Shown here piece after piece: positions 1 through 9,306 of a DNA stretch of 64,000 nt. The translations under genes were made by a program, and so were the position numbers. Under the pieces are notes generated by a model that saw nothing but the letters and a program-made list of their open reading frames with translations, was not told the origin of the DNA and searched no databases. The DNA comes from Dyadobacter jejuensis (GTDB lineage: Bacteria > Bacteroidota > Bacteroidia > Cytophagales > Spirosomataceae). The DNA lies in contig NZ_QGDT01000004.1 in NCBI RefSeq assembly GCF_003149085.1, positions 124,001 through 188,000 of the forward strand. The letters are read 5' to 3'. Numbering within the stretch: position 1 is the first letter of the stretch; every line of letters starts with the position of its first letter.

Positions 1-2
1 TG

Positions 3-2645
3 GAAAAATATATGGACAAGATGGAGGCCGTTTTGAAAACCATTCCAGAAGTATCTAAGATAAACCGCTCGGGTGGGCAACGGCAGCAGATCTATGTCAC
101 TGTGGACGATCGAAAGATGCAGCAATACGGATTCGACATGTCAGTGATTGTCCAGACTTTGCAAATGCAGAATATTACCGCTCCCTCGGGAGAGCTGACG
201 GTAGCCTCAAACATCATACCCGTTTTTACAAACAGCCAATATAAAACCCAAGACGATATCGCCAACCAGATCGTATATACCAGCCCCCAAGGCGTAGTGG
301 TACGTCTGAAAAATGTGGCCACTATCGAAAGGCGCTATGAAGAAGAGTCGTCTTTTATTCGTATTGGAGAGGATAAGGTAATGCTCATTACCACAGAGAT
401 GCAACCGGGCAATAATATCGTGGCTTTCGGGGAAAAGGTAGATAGACAGCTGGAAGAACTAAAGGCGGAGTTTCCCGATGATATTAGTATCAATACAATC
501 GTCAATCAGCCAGAAGTGGTAGGAGAAAGTATCAGTCATTTCATGTTCGAATTTTGTTTGGCAATTCTTTCAGTAATCATTGTGGTGATGCTCCTGCTTC
601 CCATCCGAGTAGCGGCCGTTTCTTCGGTGGCCGCGCCGATCGCCATACTGATCACCTTTGGTGTGCTGAGCATTATTGGGATAGAGCTGCATCAAGTGTC
701 ACTGGCAGGTCTTATTATCGTCTTAGGAATGGTGGTAGACAATGCCATAGTGGTGGTAGATAATTATATAGAAAAGCTCGATGAGGGCGTGACGCCCTGG
801 ACGGGCGCTTGGCAGGCGGCACAGCAGTTGTCCTTACCCATATTTACAGCAACGTTGGCTATTATTTTTGCCTTTGCTCCATTGGCCTTTTTTATGAATG
901 GAATAGCCAAAGACTTTATGGCTTCTCTGCCCATCACGGTGGCGGTAGCGCTGATCGCCTCTATGCTGGTGGCCCTTCTGCTGACCCCTTATATGTGCTT
1001 TGTATTTATCAAAAAAGGGTTAAAACATCAAATTAGCGAGCGCCCGCCACGAAAGTCCTTACTCGATAGGCTTCAAAATGTTTTCAATATGGCCGTAGAG
1101 TTTTGCTTCCGATGGCCCAAGAGCACCATGGCAGCGGCTGTTGGGGCGGTTATCTTGGCCTTTGTCGTGGCTGCCAATGTGGAGCAAGAGTTCTTTCCAG
1201 TCAGTGAAAGAAACCAGTTTAACGTCGAAGTATGGATGCCAAATGGAACGGCATTGTCGGAAACTGAATCGACTGTAAAGGGCATAGAGGCCATACTAAA
1301 TAAGGATCAAAGGGTCGTGAACATTGCCAGTTTTGTAGGTACCAGCTCACCTCGCTTCCAGACTTCTTATGCGCCTGAAATTCCTCGACGAAACTTCGCA
1401 CAATTATTTATAACCACCGAAAGTAATGAGGCCACCAATGAATTGGTGAAGGAGTATCGGCCCAAATTTGAAGGTTTCGTTAAGGATGGTTACGTACGTT
1501 TTCGTCAGCTAAGCTTCCAAGAGGGGTCTCCTTTGGCTATTCGCGTAATCGGAGAGAATCTTAAAGATCAGAAAAGAGTCGCTCAACAAATAGAAGACAT
1601 GTTGAGAAATACGGAAGGAACCAACTGGGTCCGCACCGATTATGAAGATGATTATCTGGCGGTAAGTTTGAAGGTCAAAGAGGATGTAGCCGCCAGGCTA
1701 GGGGTCCCCAATCAGGCCATAACCCAGACACTTGCAGCCGGACTCAAGGGGTTTGCAGTATCTCAAATATGGGAAGGGGATAAGCCTGTAGATATATTTT
1801 TGCGCCTTAATGAGAGCAGTCGTAAGGACTTTGGAAGCCTTGAAAACCTCCATATTAGCTCGATGTATGGAAACAAGGTGGCCCTGAAGGAAGTCGCCGA
1901 CCTAGCGCCTTCTTGGCATACAGGTGTGCTGGCGCATCGCAATGGGCTACGTACCCTAACGGTATTGTCAGAAGCCCAGCTGGGCCGCAGGGCGTCCAGC
2001 ATTCTTAAGGAGTTGCAGCCAAAGATCGAACAGATGCAACTTCCCGATGGTATCAGCATCCAGTATGGTGGCGATGCCGAGTCGAGTGGAGAGAACATGC
2101 CAGGGATGATGACCGCCTTGAGTGTATCACTCGTGCTGATTTTTATCACCTTGTTATTTCAATTCAAAAGCTTTGGAAAGAGTGTCATTATCCTGGCTAC
2201 CTTTCCGCTTAGTCTTCTGGGGGCATTTTTGGGGTTGTATCTGACGGGGAATCCAATTGGTATGACGGCCTTTATGGGGATTATTAGTTTGATTGGAATT
2301 GTGGTTCGTAACGGAATTATACTGGTCGACTACGCCGATGAACTGGTATTGGATCACGGATATTCCATAAGAGCGGCAGCCTTATCGGCGGCCAAACGGA
2401 GGATGCGCCCCATCTTCCTGACCTCTGCGGCCGCTGCTGTGGGTGTTGTGCCTATGATAATAGGAAAATCTCCCCTATGGGCTCCGCTTGGAAGTGTCCT
2501 AGCATTTGGCTTGATCGTATCCATGATCCTGACACTATTTGTGGTGCCCGTGTTATACTATAGGTTTATAAAACCTGTGCCCGAAGAAGAGCTCCCAGCA
2601 CCCACCAGTGAGCATATCCAATTCAAGCCTTCTCATTCTAAGTAA
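3..2645 (+). CDS. RND efflux transporter inner-membrane subunit (HAE1/AcrB-like), 5' partial
   Basis: The reading frame is open from the first bases of the window, so the 5' end (roughly 150-170 residues of a usual ~1,040) lies outside. The remaining ~880 residues show the RND pattern: periplasmic porter segments, a first membrane block with a GMVVDNAIVVVDN stretch (the TM4 proton-relay region), a second large periplasmic loop, and a C-terminal membrane block with GIVVRNGIILVDYADE (TM10 region). RND pumps export drugs, solutes or lipids from periplasm or inner membrane by proton antiport, with a periplasmic adaptor and a TolC-type channel. The TolC-like gene follows 128 bp downstream; the adaptor probably lies just upstream, out of view. 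Compared with E. coli AcrB, the aspartate pair of TM4 reads Asp-Asn and the TM10 lysine position reads Arg, a variation I believe occurs in other Bacteroidota pumps. Substrate cannot be inferred. Confidence 0.93.
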   Translation, partial: EKYMDKMEAVLKTIPEVSKINRSGGQRQQIYVTVDDRKMQQYGFDMSVIVQTLQMQNITAPSGELTVASNIIPVFTNSQYKTQDDIANQIVYTSPQGVVVRLKNVATIERRYEEESSFIRIGEDKVMLITTEMQPGNNIVAFGEKVDRQLEELKAEFPDDISINTIVNQPEVVGESISHFMFEFCLAILSVIIVVMLLLPIRVAAVSSVAAPIAILITFGVLSIIGIELHQVSLAGLIIVLGMVVDNAIVVVDNYIEKLDEGVTPWTGAWQAAQQLSLPIFTATLAIIFAFAPLAFFMNGIAKDFMASLPITVAVALIASMLVALLLTPYMCFVFIKKGLKHQISERPPRKSLLDRLQNVFNMAVEFCFRWPKSTMAAAVGAVILAFVVAANVEQEFFPVSERNQFNVEVWMPNGTALSETESTVKGIEAILNKDQRVVNIASFVGTSSPRFQTSYAPEIPRRNFAQLFITTESNEATNELVKEYRPKFEGFVKDGYVRFRQLSFQEGSPLAIRVIGENLKDQKRVAQQIEDMLRNTEGTNWVRTDYEDDYLAVSLKVKEDVAARLGVPNQAITQTLAAGLKGFAVSQIWEGDKPVDIFLRLNESSRKDFGSLENLHISSMYGNKVALKEVADLAPSWHTGVLAHRNGLRTLTVLSEAQLGRRASSILKELQPKIEQMQLPDGISIQYGGDAESSGENMPGMMTALSVSLVLIFITLLFQFKSFGKSVIILATFPLSLLGAFLGLYLTGNPIGMTAFMGIISLIGIVVRNGIILVDYADELVLDHGYSIRAAALSAAKRRMRPIFLTSAAAAVGVVPMIIGKSPLWAPLGSVLAFGLIVSMILTLFVVPVLYYRFIKPVPEEELPAPTSEHIQFKPSHSK

Positions 2646-2660
2646 TCAAAAAAATAGAGT

Positions 2661-2748
2661 ATGACGGTAGTAGCAGTAATGATGAATGGTAGGCGGCGTC
2701 CAGTCTTCAGCTGCTTACCATTTTTGTGACCGATGTTACTACCGACAT
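2661..2748 (+). other. Long imperfect hairpin between efflux pump and TolC genes
   Basis: An inner stem pairs 2685-2697 with 2710-2722 (13 bp, two G-U pairs) around a 12-nt loop. An outer stem pairs the GGTAGTA block (2666-2672) with TACTACC (2737-2743) and continues imperfectly outwards. There is no U-tract after it, so it is not a classical intrinsic terminator. It could be an mRNA-stability or processing element setting pump-to-channel ratio, or a REP/MITE-like palindrome; I saw no second copy. Confidence 0.6.
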
Positions 2749-2773
2749 CATCAATACTAAATTTTAATCCAGT

Positions 2774-4078
2774 ATGAAATTATCAATCACCGGTAAAAGG
2801 GGTTATAATACCAACGCATCGAGCCTCCTGGTTCCAATATTGCTGCTTATGGCTTTTGTCGCTCAAGCACAGCAATCCTTAAGCTTGCAGGAGATCCGTC
2901 AACTGGCCACCGAACATAACAGAAAAATTGCCCAGGCCCAGTATAATATCAAGGCTGCTGAGGCCGTACAGGCTGGGACCAAAGGTCTCAATAAGCCACA
3001 GATCGATGGTTCTGTCTCTGCTTTTCATGTAGGTAAGCCTCTGAGTAGCCTTCTACCCTCTGTTGGGGTTAGCCCTTCGCTAACGGTCTCTCAGGCTATT
3101 TATGCAGGAGGTAAAATAAAACTCGGGCAGTCTGCTGCAGCAAAAGGGGTAGAAATATATCAAAACCAGAAGACATTAACAGAAACTCAGGTGTTGCTCC
3201 AGGCCGAAACGGCGTATTGGCAGATCGTGAGTCTGAAAGAAAAAATAGGTCTGACCAATCGATTTATCGTTTTGTTAGACTCTTTGGACCAGCAACTTTC
3301 CAATTCCTTTGATGCCGGGTTAATCTATAAAAACGACCTCTTAAGAGTAAGGGTACAACGAAATGAAACGGCCCTCAATTTGGCGAAAGCAGAGGATGGA
3401 CTCATGCTTGCCAAGTTAAGCCTAGCCCAAATCATTGGCATGCCCGGAGATGTAAATTATTCTATCAACGACTCGGTTTCAGGTACATTTCGCCCCCTTG
3501 CTAGTGAGCCGTTGCCTGGTATAGCCGAAAACCGCATAGAAATCCAAATGCTGAAAACCACCATGGAAGCTCAGCAGCTTCAGAAGGAAATACTTAAGGC
3601 CGATTTTAAGCCCACCGTTGGTCTACTTTTCGGTGGATTTACCGGTGTAGGAAAGAAGATGAATTTTACTACTGGGGAAAATACCCTGTCTTCCTATTTT
3701 GGTATGCTGAGTGTAAGTGTGCCGATTTGGGACTGGGGACAGAAAGCGAGTAAGGTGAAGGAACAATCCTACCGTATGGATGCCTTACAGAGTCAGATTG
3801 ACGAAACCAAAGAGTTGCTTACGCTGGAAGTCCAGGAGGCCTATTCGAAGCTCAATCAGTCGGCCCGTCGAATTAGCTTGTCCTATGCGTCGGTGATACA
3901 GGCAGAGGAAAACCTGCGCTTAAGTACGGATCGGTTTGCGGCTGGGACCGTTACCGGACAGGATGTCCTGGAAGCTCAGACACTCTGGGAGCAGGCCAAC
4001 AGTAATATCATCGATGCTAAAATAGCGTATAAAATAAATGAGGCCGCCTATAGAAAGGCAATAGGGGATATCAAATAG
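2774..4078 (+). CDS. TolC-family outer-membrane efflux protein
   Basis: This 434-residue protein begins with a signal peptide (hydrophobic LLVPILLLMAFVAQA, cleavage near residue 32) and then the SLQEIRQLATEHNRKI opening typical of the OEP family (PF02321). Two OEP repeats can be followed: long alpha-helical stretches rich in Ala, Gln and Leu alternate with short strand regions such as PSLTVSQAIYAGGKI and SVSVPIWDWGQK. Length fits the family (about 420-480). It should trimerise as the outer-membrane channel of a tripartite pump with the RND protein encoded upstream. An extended hairpin fills the 128-bp gap between the genes. The ATG at 2774 is the first in frame before the signal peptide. Confidence 0.93.
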   Translation: MKLSITGKRGYNTNASSLLVPILLLMAFVAQAQQSLSLQEIRQLATEHNRKIAQAQYNIKAAEAVQAGTKGLNKPQIDGSVSAFHVGKPLSSLLPSVGVSPSLTVSQAIYAGGKIKLGQSAAAKGVEIYQNQKTLTETQVLLQAETAYWQIVSLKEKIGLTNRFIVLLDSLDQQLSNSFDAGLIYKNDLLRVRVQRNETALNLAKAEDGLMLAKLSLAQIIGMPGDVNYSINDSVSGTFRPLASEPLPGIAENRIEIQMLKTTMEAQQLQKEILKADFKPTVGLLFGGFTGVGKKMNFTTGENTLSSYFGMLSVSVPIWDWGQKASKVKEQSYRMDALQSQIDETKELLTLEVQEAYSKLNQSARRISLSYASVIQAEENLRLSTDRFAAGTVTGQDVLEAQTLWEQANSNIIDAKIAYKINEAAYRKAIGDIK

Positions 4079-4080
4079 AA

Positions 4081-4506
4081 GTGTGGTATATGCCAAATGA
4101 CATTGCCGACAACAACTATAAGCCAGCGATACTGTATGTAGACTCTGAGGTGCATAATATAACGGCCTTTGTGGCGATGTTGCGCCGAGAGTACCATATC
4201 GTATCGGCTGGCTCGGCCTTTGTGGGGCTAGAAATATTACAGTCACAACATTTTGAAATTATAGTGAGTGCAAAAAATATGAAAGAAATGAATGGGGCGA
4301 CGTTTTTGGCCAAATCGATGGCTACCCATCCTTGCTCTATCCGGCTGATGGTATCGGACTATGCCGATGAGGACAGGGGACAGGGGCAGGGGCGCCTGAT
4401 ACATGATTTTTTGATTACCCCCTGGGATCAGTCGCAGGTAAAGGCGATATTGAAAAGAACTTATGCAGATTATTTGCTAACCTGCAAGGCGAAAAATATT
4501 GAGTAG
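4081..4506 (+). CDS. Receiver-like protein lacking the phospho-acceptor Asp (pseudo-receiver)
   Basis: This 141-residue single-domain protein follows the TolC stop by two bases, so it is probably co-transcribed. The start is GTG at 4081 or ATG at 4090. It follows the response-regulator fold: ILYVDSE (acidic pocket strand), an amphipathic helix, FEIIVSAKNMKEMNG where a receiver normally reads like SDVRMPxMxG, IRLMVSDYAD (Thr/Ser switch region) and FLITPWD where receivers have the FITKPWD lysine motif. The phospho-acceptor aspartate is thus Ala and the conserved lysine is Thr, so phosphorylation is unlikely. It may act as a protein-interaction module or a phosphorylation-independent sensor; no output domain is present. 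Confidence 0.65.
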   Translation: MWYMPNDIADNNYKPAILYVDSEVHNITAFVAMLRREYHIVSAGSAFVGLEILQSQHFEIIVSAKNMKEMNGATFLAKSMATHPCSIRLMVSDYADEDRGQGQGRLIHDFLITPWDQSQVKAILKRTYADYLLTCKAKNIE

Positions 4507-4602
4507 GTCGCCATATGATACTTTTGGTAAATGGTCCAGGATAGCATATTCAGCGATCTATATCAATCTGAGTGAAAAGGTTCTCGATTAGAAAGTCGGA
4601 CC

Positions 4603-5847
4603 CTATCGAATATCCAGGCCTTCTGGAGGTGAGGCCTTGGCACCCACGGGTTTGTACAAAAACCGTAAGTGAACGATGCCAATAAATAAGGCCAAGATAC
4701 CTTCGCCTAGTACCGTGTTTTGCACCCCAATGTACTTGGTTACCGTGCTGACTAGCAAACTGCCAATTGGAACCATGGCCGAATAGGACATGACGAATAG
4801 GCTGATGACCCGCCCACGCATGGCCGGGGCTACGGAGGTCTGGATTAGGGTATTACTGATCGTAACCTGCGACATCATACCAAAGGCACCGATCATGATA
4901 AAGAGGAGGGCCAGGGGGTAGACGGTTGTATGAGAGAATAGGATTAACCCAAATCCAAAAACAAAGGTGTTGATGGCTAGCACCTTACTGAGGTTCGTTT
5001 CGGGCATTAAGGATGCGAGGAAAATGGCGCCTATAAAGGCCCCTAGTCCTATGGCGCTGTCGATAAATCCAAAAGTCTTGGCCGTTCCATTGAAAATGTC
5101 TTTGGCATAGACGGGCATTAGAGTGGTAAAAGGTAAACCAAAGAGGCTAATAGCCGATAACATCAGGATGATAAAGCCGATAGAAGGGGTTTCTTTTACG
5201 TATTTTATTCCGTCTTTAAGGTCGCCCAAAATATTTTGGGTACGTTCCTTGGCGATATGCTTGGGTAAACGAATCAGGCTAAGGGATCCTATAACCGCTA
5301 CAAAACTTAGGGCGTTAATGCCGAAACATACTACTTCCCCCCAATGGGCTATCGCTACGCCGGCCACGGCCGGCCCCAATAATTTGGACAAGTTGACCAT
5401 TGACGAATTTAATGCTACCGCATTGGGCAGGTCTTTTTTATCGTCGACCATGCTGAACACCAACGATTGCCGAGCGGGTACGTCGAACCCGTTGATGATT
5501 CCCAATAGAACACTCAATCCAATGATTTCCCAAACGGCGTTATCTTTATAATAAACGACCAGGGTTAGCAATAAAGCCTGAACCATCGATAATATTTGAG
5601 TCGCCAACAGGACTCGGTACCGATCGTATCGGTCCGACACCACCCCACCTAAGGAGGTAAACAGGGCAGAGGGCATCAAGGTGGCAAAAACACTTAGACC
5701 AAGCATCGTTTTGGAGTGGGTGTAGGAGTATATTACCCAGCTTACGGCCGTTTTCTGCATCCAAGTGCCCAGCAATGAAATGGACTGACCCATAAAGAAA
5801 AGACGATAATTATGGCTTTTGAATGCACGAAAGGTATTCTGGTTCAT
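4603..5847 (-). CDS. MFS exporter, EntS-like (MFS_3 type)
   Basis: This major facilitator protein of about 414 residues starts with MNQNTFRAFKSHNYRLFF, a common opening for enterobactin-exporter-like MFS proteins (PF05977). A first-half motif GGVVSDRYDRYRVLL matches the MFS loop 2-3 signature, and about 12 hydrophobic segments can be counted. An upstream in-frame start at 5880 would add 11 residues, but the internal Met gives the canonical N-terminus. Members export siderophores or small hydrophobic compounds by proton antiport. The gene is convergent with the efflux operon and alone on its strand; substrate unknown. Confidence 0.88.
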   Translation of the reverse strand: MNQNTFRAFKSHNYRLFFMGQSISLLGTWMQKTAVSWVIYSYTHSKTMLGLSVFATLMPSALFTSLGGVVSDRYDRYRVLLATQILSMVQALLLTLVVYYKDNAVWEIIGLSVLLGIINGFDVPARQSLVFSMVDDKKDLPNAVALNSSMVNLSKLLGPAVAGVAIAHWGEVVCFGINALSFVAVIGSLSLIRLPKHIAKERTQNILGDLKDGIKYVKETPSIGFIILMLSAISLFGLPFTTLMPVYAKDIFNGTAKTFGFIDSAIGLGAFIGAIFLASLMPETNLSKVLAINTFVFGFGLILFSHTTVYPLALLFIMIGAFGMMSQVTISNTLIQTSVAPAMRGRVISLFVMSYSAMVPIGSLLVSTVTKYIGVQNTVLGEGILALFIGIVHLRFLYKPVGAKASPPEGLDIR

Positions 5848-5880
5848 AGGAGCAATAGGTAGTATTTTAATTTTGCACAT

Positions 5881-6424
5881 ACAAAAATAGAGTGCCTGAC
5901 CGTGTGGATAGGGACGTTCGGCCGTATTGTCAATAGGTCCATCTGTCTGGCTATTCCCACTGGAATATGTGCATTACCTAAGAGGTTCAACGAAAATTAG
6001 CCACTAAAGTTTCAGCTCAGCTGTGGCCAGGGTATATTTTTGTCAGTGGCTACAGGGCCGACATAGGAACTGATGTGCTGGTGGGGGTTAGAGGATTTTA
6101 TTCGATACGACTATAGTTTTCTATCCGCTTTTCTAGTCCGTAATCTCAACATGGAAGTGCCATATAATGGGCCCGGGAAGCCCAGCCCCCATCGTGCCGA
6201 CGGGGTAATTGGGTAGCCATCACCGATCGGAAAAATATCAGTCAGGAAGAGGTACGTGAGGGAGTTTTTAAACTGCACCCTCATTCATGAAGAGCAGAAT
6301 TCTACCCTATTCGTTGTGGATCAGCCTTAAATAGTTGGTATGGATTAATATTTTGGGGACGTCGGTATCAATTGTAACCATAATTAAGCTATTTTAGCAG
6401 AGGTTTGTTCTTATCGTTTCTGTC
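5881..6424. other. Non-coding stretch, no recognisable gene
   Basis: About 540 bases between divergent genes. One frame (around 6208-6290) is open for some 30 codons ending in KLHPHS and a stop, but has no start and no recognisable homology. It may be a decayed gene. No clear terminator or promoter was identified. Confidence 0.4.
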
Positions 6425-7567
6425 ATGAAAAAAACGGGTTATATAGCTTTTTTCGTCGTGGCCTTGGCAGGTCTTTTCTATCTGGTTTTAACGGAAAAGC
6501 CCGCCCTAAGGCATTCTCAGGAGCCAATTCCACCGTATCCCTATTATAGTGAGGAAGTGTCCTTTAAAAATATAGAAGATAGTATCACGTTATCGGGAAC
6601 GTTGACCATACCAAATAAAGAAGGCAATTTTCCGGTGGTGATACTAATCACGGGAAGCGGACCACAAGACCGGAATGAAGAAGTGTTTGGACATAAGCCT
6701 TTTCTTGTTATTGCCGACTATTTTACGCGCCAGGGATTAGCTGTCTTGCGGTATGACGACAGGGGTATTGGAAAGTCTACGGGTTCTTTCATGACAGCCT
6801 CATCACAAGACTTTGCTTCAGACGCCATAAGTGCTTTGAACTATCTGAAGACAAGGAGTGAAATAAATGTCCAGAAGATAGGTCTTTTAGGACATAGTGA
6901 GGGAGGGCTGGTGTCGGCCATCGCGGCTTTTCAGTGCAAGGAGGTGCGCTTCGTTATTTCTTTGGCAGGCCCTGGCGCCAGGGGGCTAGAAGTGCTCGGC
7001 TTGCAGACCGAATTGATCGCAAGAGTTGGTGGTGTTAATGAAGCTGGTATTGCTTTGATTAAAAAGTCTAATCGAGAAGTCGAAGAAATATTGAATACTA
7101 CTCCTGATACGACTGTGTTGAGAAAGGCGCTAATGGCTTACTTTAAGGCCAATGCAAAACAATTTCCAGAAGAAATGGTACCTCCGGGTCAATCGAAGGC
7201 CATGTTTTTTGAAAATTCCGTCAATTTCATGTGTACGCCCTGGTACCAGTGGTTATTAAAGGTAGATCCAGCCGATTTTTATGGAAAAATTGCTTGTCCG
7301 GTACTGGCACTGAATGGATCGAAAGACTTACAAGTAGATGCAAAACAAAATTTGCCTCTCATTTATAAAGCCGTCAAAAATGGAGGGAACCCTAACGTTG
7401 CCATAAAGGAACTACCAAACCTCAATCATTTTTTTCAAAATTGTAATTCGGGGCATCCGAATGAATACGCCGATATTCAGGAAACTTTTTCTCCCCTGGC
7501 ACTGACGACAATGACTGACTGGATTTCTATGACTATTGATCAGAACATTAATCGGCTGTCCCAATGA
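6425..7567 (+). CDS. Alpha/beta hydrolase (serine esterase/peptidase-like), exported
   Basis: The 380-residue protein begins with an N-terminal hydrophobic segment (TGYIAFFVVALAGLFYL), a signal peptide or anchor. The hydrolase core follows: strand-rich FPVVILITGSGPQDRNEE (oxyanion region, residues ~75-92), RYDDRGIGKSTG, nucleophile elbow GLLGHSEGG (Ser near residue 159), acid region CPVLALNGSKDLQVDA and a histidine near the C-terminus in LPNLNHFFQ. This layout matches the secreted Bacteroidota hydrolases annotated as alpha/beta hydrolase or S9-like peptidase. Natural substrate unknown. A small lipoprotein gene follows 60 bp downstream. Confidence 0.88.
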   Translation: MKKTGYIAFFVVALAGLFYLVLTEKPALRHSQEPIPPYPYYSEEVSFKNIEDSITLSGTLTIPNKEGNFPVVILITGSGPQDRNEEVFGHKPFLVIADYFTRQGLAVLRYDDRGIGKSTGSFMTASSQDFASDAISALNYLKTRSEINVQKIGLLGHSEGGLVSAIAAFQCKEVRFVISLAGPGARGLEVLGLQTELIARVGGVNEAGIALIKKSNREVEEILNTTPDTTVLRKALMAYFKANAKQFPEEMVPPGQSKAMFFENSVNFMCTPWYQWLLKVDPADFYGKIACPVLALNGSKDLQVDAKQNLPLIYKAVKNGGNPNVAIKELPNLNHFFQNCNSGHPNEYADIQETFSPLALTTMTDWISMTIDQNINRLSQ

Positions 7568-7627
7568 AAAAAGGTTGCTAGTATAGAGAAGCGATTAAAA
7601 CTGTACCCATTTAAAAATGAAATAACA

Positions 7628-8032
7628 ATGGAAAATAGGTTTTTACTAATATCAATGATCTGTTTTTTGAGTTCCTGTAGATTCGAGTTGGATAAGGATC
7701 CAGAGATGATTCAATTTGTCTTCTACAATTCAGACAAAACTGTATTTGAGGAAGTAAAGATTATAGCCTTTGAGTTAAAAAATGGTATGTTAACCCCAGT
7801 TGATTCTGTATATCACTATCCACTAAAATCTCCTAGTATACCGTACTATAGTAATATAGGGATTGGTTTTTTGGCAAACGATATAGATTCTCTGCAATCA
7901 GGGTTCTTTCAGGCTATCGCTATAAAAAAAGATAGTACCGTTTTTAAGATTCCGATAGGTGAAATCGAAGGCAAAGCTACTAAGCGCTCATTCAGTATTG
8001 AAATGACCAGTAGTGGAATTCAGGCACAGTAA
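7628..8032 (+). CDS. Small putative lipoprotein, unknown function
   Basis: The 134-residue product starts with LLISMICFLSSC, a signal peptide ending in a plausible lipobox (LSSC, Cys near residue 17), so it is probably a lipidated exported protein. The rest is beta-rich and polar with no family I recognise. AT content is higher than in the hydrolase gene upstream. The ATG at 7628 is preceded by an A-rich leader typical of Bacteroidota starts. Confidence 0.6.
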   Translation: MENRFLLISMICFLSSCRFELDKDPEMIQFVFYNSDKTVFEEVKIIAFELKNGMLTPVDSVYHYPLKSPSIPYYSNIGIGFLANDIDSLQSGFFQAIAIKKDSTVFKIPIGEIEGKATKRSFSIEMTSSGIQAQ

Positions 8033-8286
8033 CTTCAAACTGATAATAAGTTTGCCCAATATTTCTTTGTTAGGACCAAATTAACTTTAAATAGAATGGG
8101 GGCACTAATGGAAAATCTTTAAATTCCGAATGAAGAACCCTCACAGAATATATGGATGCTACTAGCGCCACAGGGAAAATTATGATTGATTTGTTTAAAA
8201 TGGCTGAGCACTATAGGCGTATCGCATTGTTGAAGGAAGAGGATCCGACCCATTAGTCTTTTAGCAGCTTTAACATAGATGGACTT

Positions 8287-8919
8287 TTATTTTATTACTT
8301 CCTGCGAGGCGGCCATGAATTCCTTTGGCGTTAGGCCCGTAAATTTTTTGAAATGGCTGATAAAGTGTGACTGATCAAAAAATCCTACATCCAGGGCCGA
8401 GTCCAGAACGGTACTGGTCAACATTGGACTATGGATGAGTTGCTTCATCCGCACTATATTGGCATATTGCTTTGGAGATGCGCCAATGGTTTTTCGGAAT
8501 CTCTATTCAAATGCATCCAAACTCATATTCAGACTAGAGGATAACTCCTTAATGCTGATGAAACCATTAACGGCTTTTATTTTTTCGATTGACCTATCGA
8601 TAATTAGATCGGTATTTTGAAAATGGAGGTTAGCGATCAGGAATTTTTGAAGAATCTGTATTTTCTTTGTGATGGAATCGGTCAGAGCCAGCCGTTCTTC
8701 TAAAGCCATTAAATCAGAGGATCTAAAGAAATGATCCGTAGAAAAATTGAGAAAGGACAATTTATATGTTCCGCCTTCCTGAAACTCCCTGTAATGCATG
8801 TTACAGCTAAATCCATATGGAGGGAGCCAAGTGCAAAAGGCCTGGGAGTTTGAAAATGCCCGGAAGACTTTCTCTGGAGGGGTCGATAGTGCCCGTTATA
8901 AGGTTACTGAGTTGCTCAT
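8287..8919 (-). pseudogene. Chimeric pseudogene: SRPBCC (AHSA1-like) N-terminus fused to AraC-type regulator C-terminus
   Basis: From the ATG at 8919 the frame reads MSNSVTL, a stop (8896-8898), then RALSTPPEKVFRAF, FCTWLPPYGFSCNMHY and GGTYKLSF, the start of an AHSA1/SRPBCC protein. After about 8720 the same frame becomes an AraC-family DNA-binding region: helices ending SSSLNMSLDAFE, a second in-frame stop (8503-8505), then RFRKTIGASPKQYANIVR and FFDQSHFISHFKKFTGLTPKEF, the two HTH motifs, ending at 8287. The halves belong to unrelated families, so a deletion joined two genes and nonsense mutations followed. An intact SRPBCC gene lies at 10350-10784. A short internal frame (8503-8799) is unlikely to be functional. 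Confidence 0.8.
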
Positions 8920-8973
8920 AATACAATTATTTTGATGCGGTAGCACGCTCTCTTTGAGTGTCTAGGGTTCTTG

Positions 8974-9234
8974 TTAGAGGTCTTCAGTAGCGACCGGTAT
9001 GGCAGGGCAAGGAGGAAGGTCTGAAAGCACCTGGGCGACAACCCCCAGGTGCTTCAGATGTTTACTCAGCCGCCTTTTATCAATGGTCTCCCAAGCCGAT
9101 TCTACCCTAAGAATGTTGTCACAATCCTCTAGGTCAAAGTTGATTTCATAGGCAGGGAAGAGGGCGCCCAGATGTTGTAAAAGAAGGTTTGCCTGATGTT
9201 GATTCTCCACGTTCGTGCTATACACCTCCACCAT
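8974..9234 (-). CDS. Small conserved-looking protein, HMA-like fold suspected
   Basis: This 86-residue acidic protein (MVEVYSTNVENQHQAN, then INFDLEDCDNILRVES) resembles small Bacteroidota proteins with a ferredoxin-like beta-alpha-beta pattern as in heavy-metal-associated domains, but without the CxxC metal motif. It sits at the 3' end of a minus-strand series (Crp/Fnr, SRPBCC, DinB-fold, VOC), 72 bp after the VOC gene. Function unknown. Confidence 0.6.
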   Translation of the reverse strand: MVEVYSTNVENQHQANLLLQHLGALFPAYEINFDLEDCDNILRVESAWETIDKRRLSKHLKHLGVVAQVLSDLPPCPAIPVATEDL

Positions 9235-9306
9235 ATTCTTAAAATATAAGTTCGGAAATAATCATTGAATGGTAAAAAATCTAGTATTTGCTTCTTGATA
9301 TGAAGA

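Noticed and set aside
5123-5551. A 142-codon plus-strand frame inside the MFS gene
   Set aside because: Antisense shadow of a transporter with convincing membrane topology.
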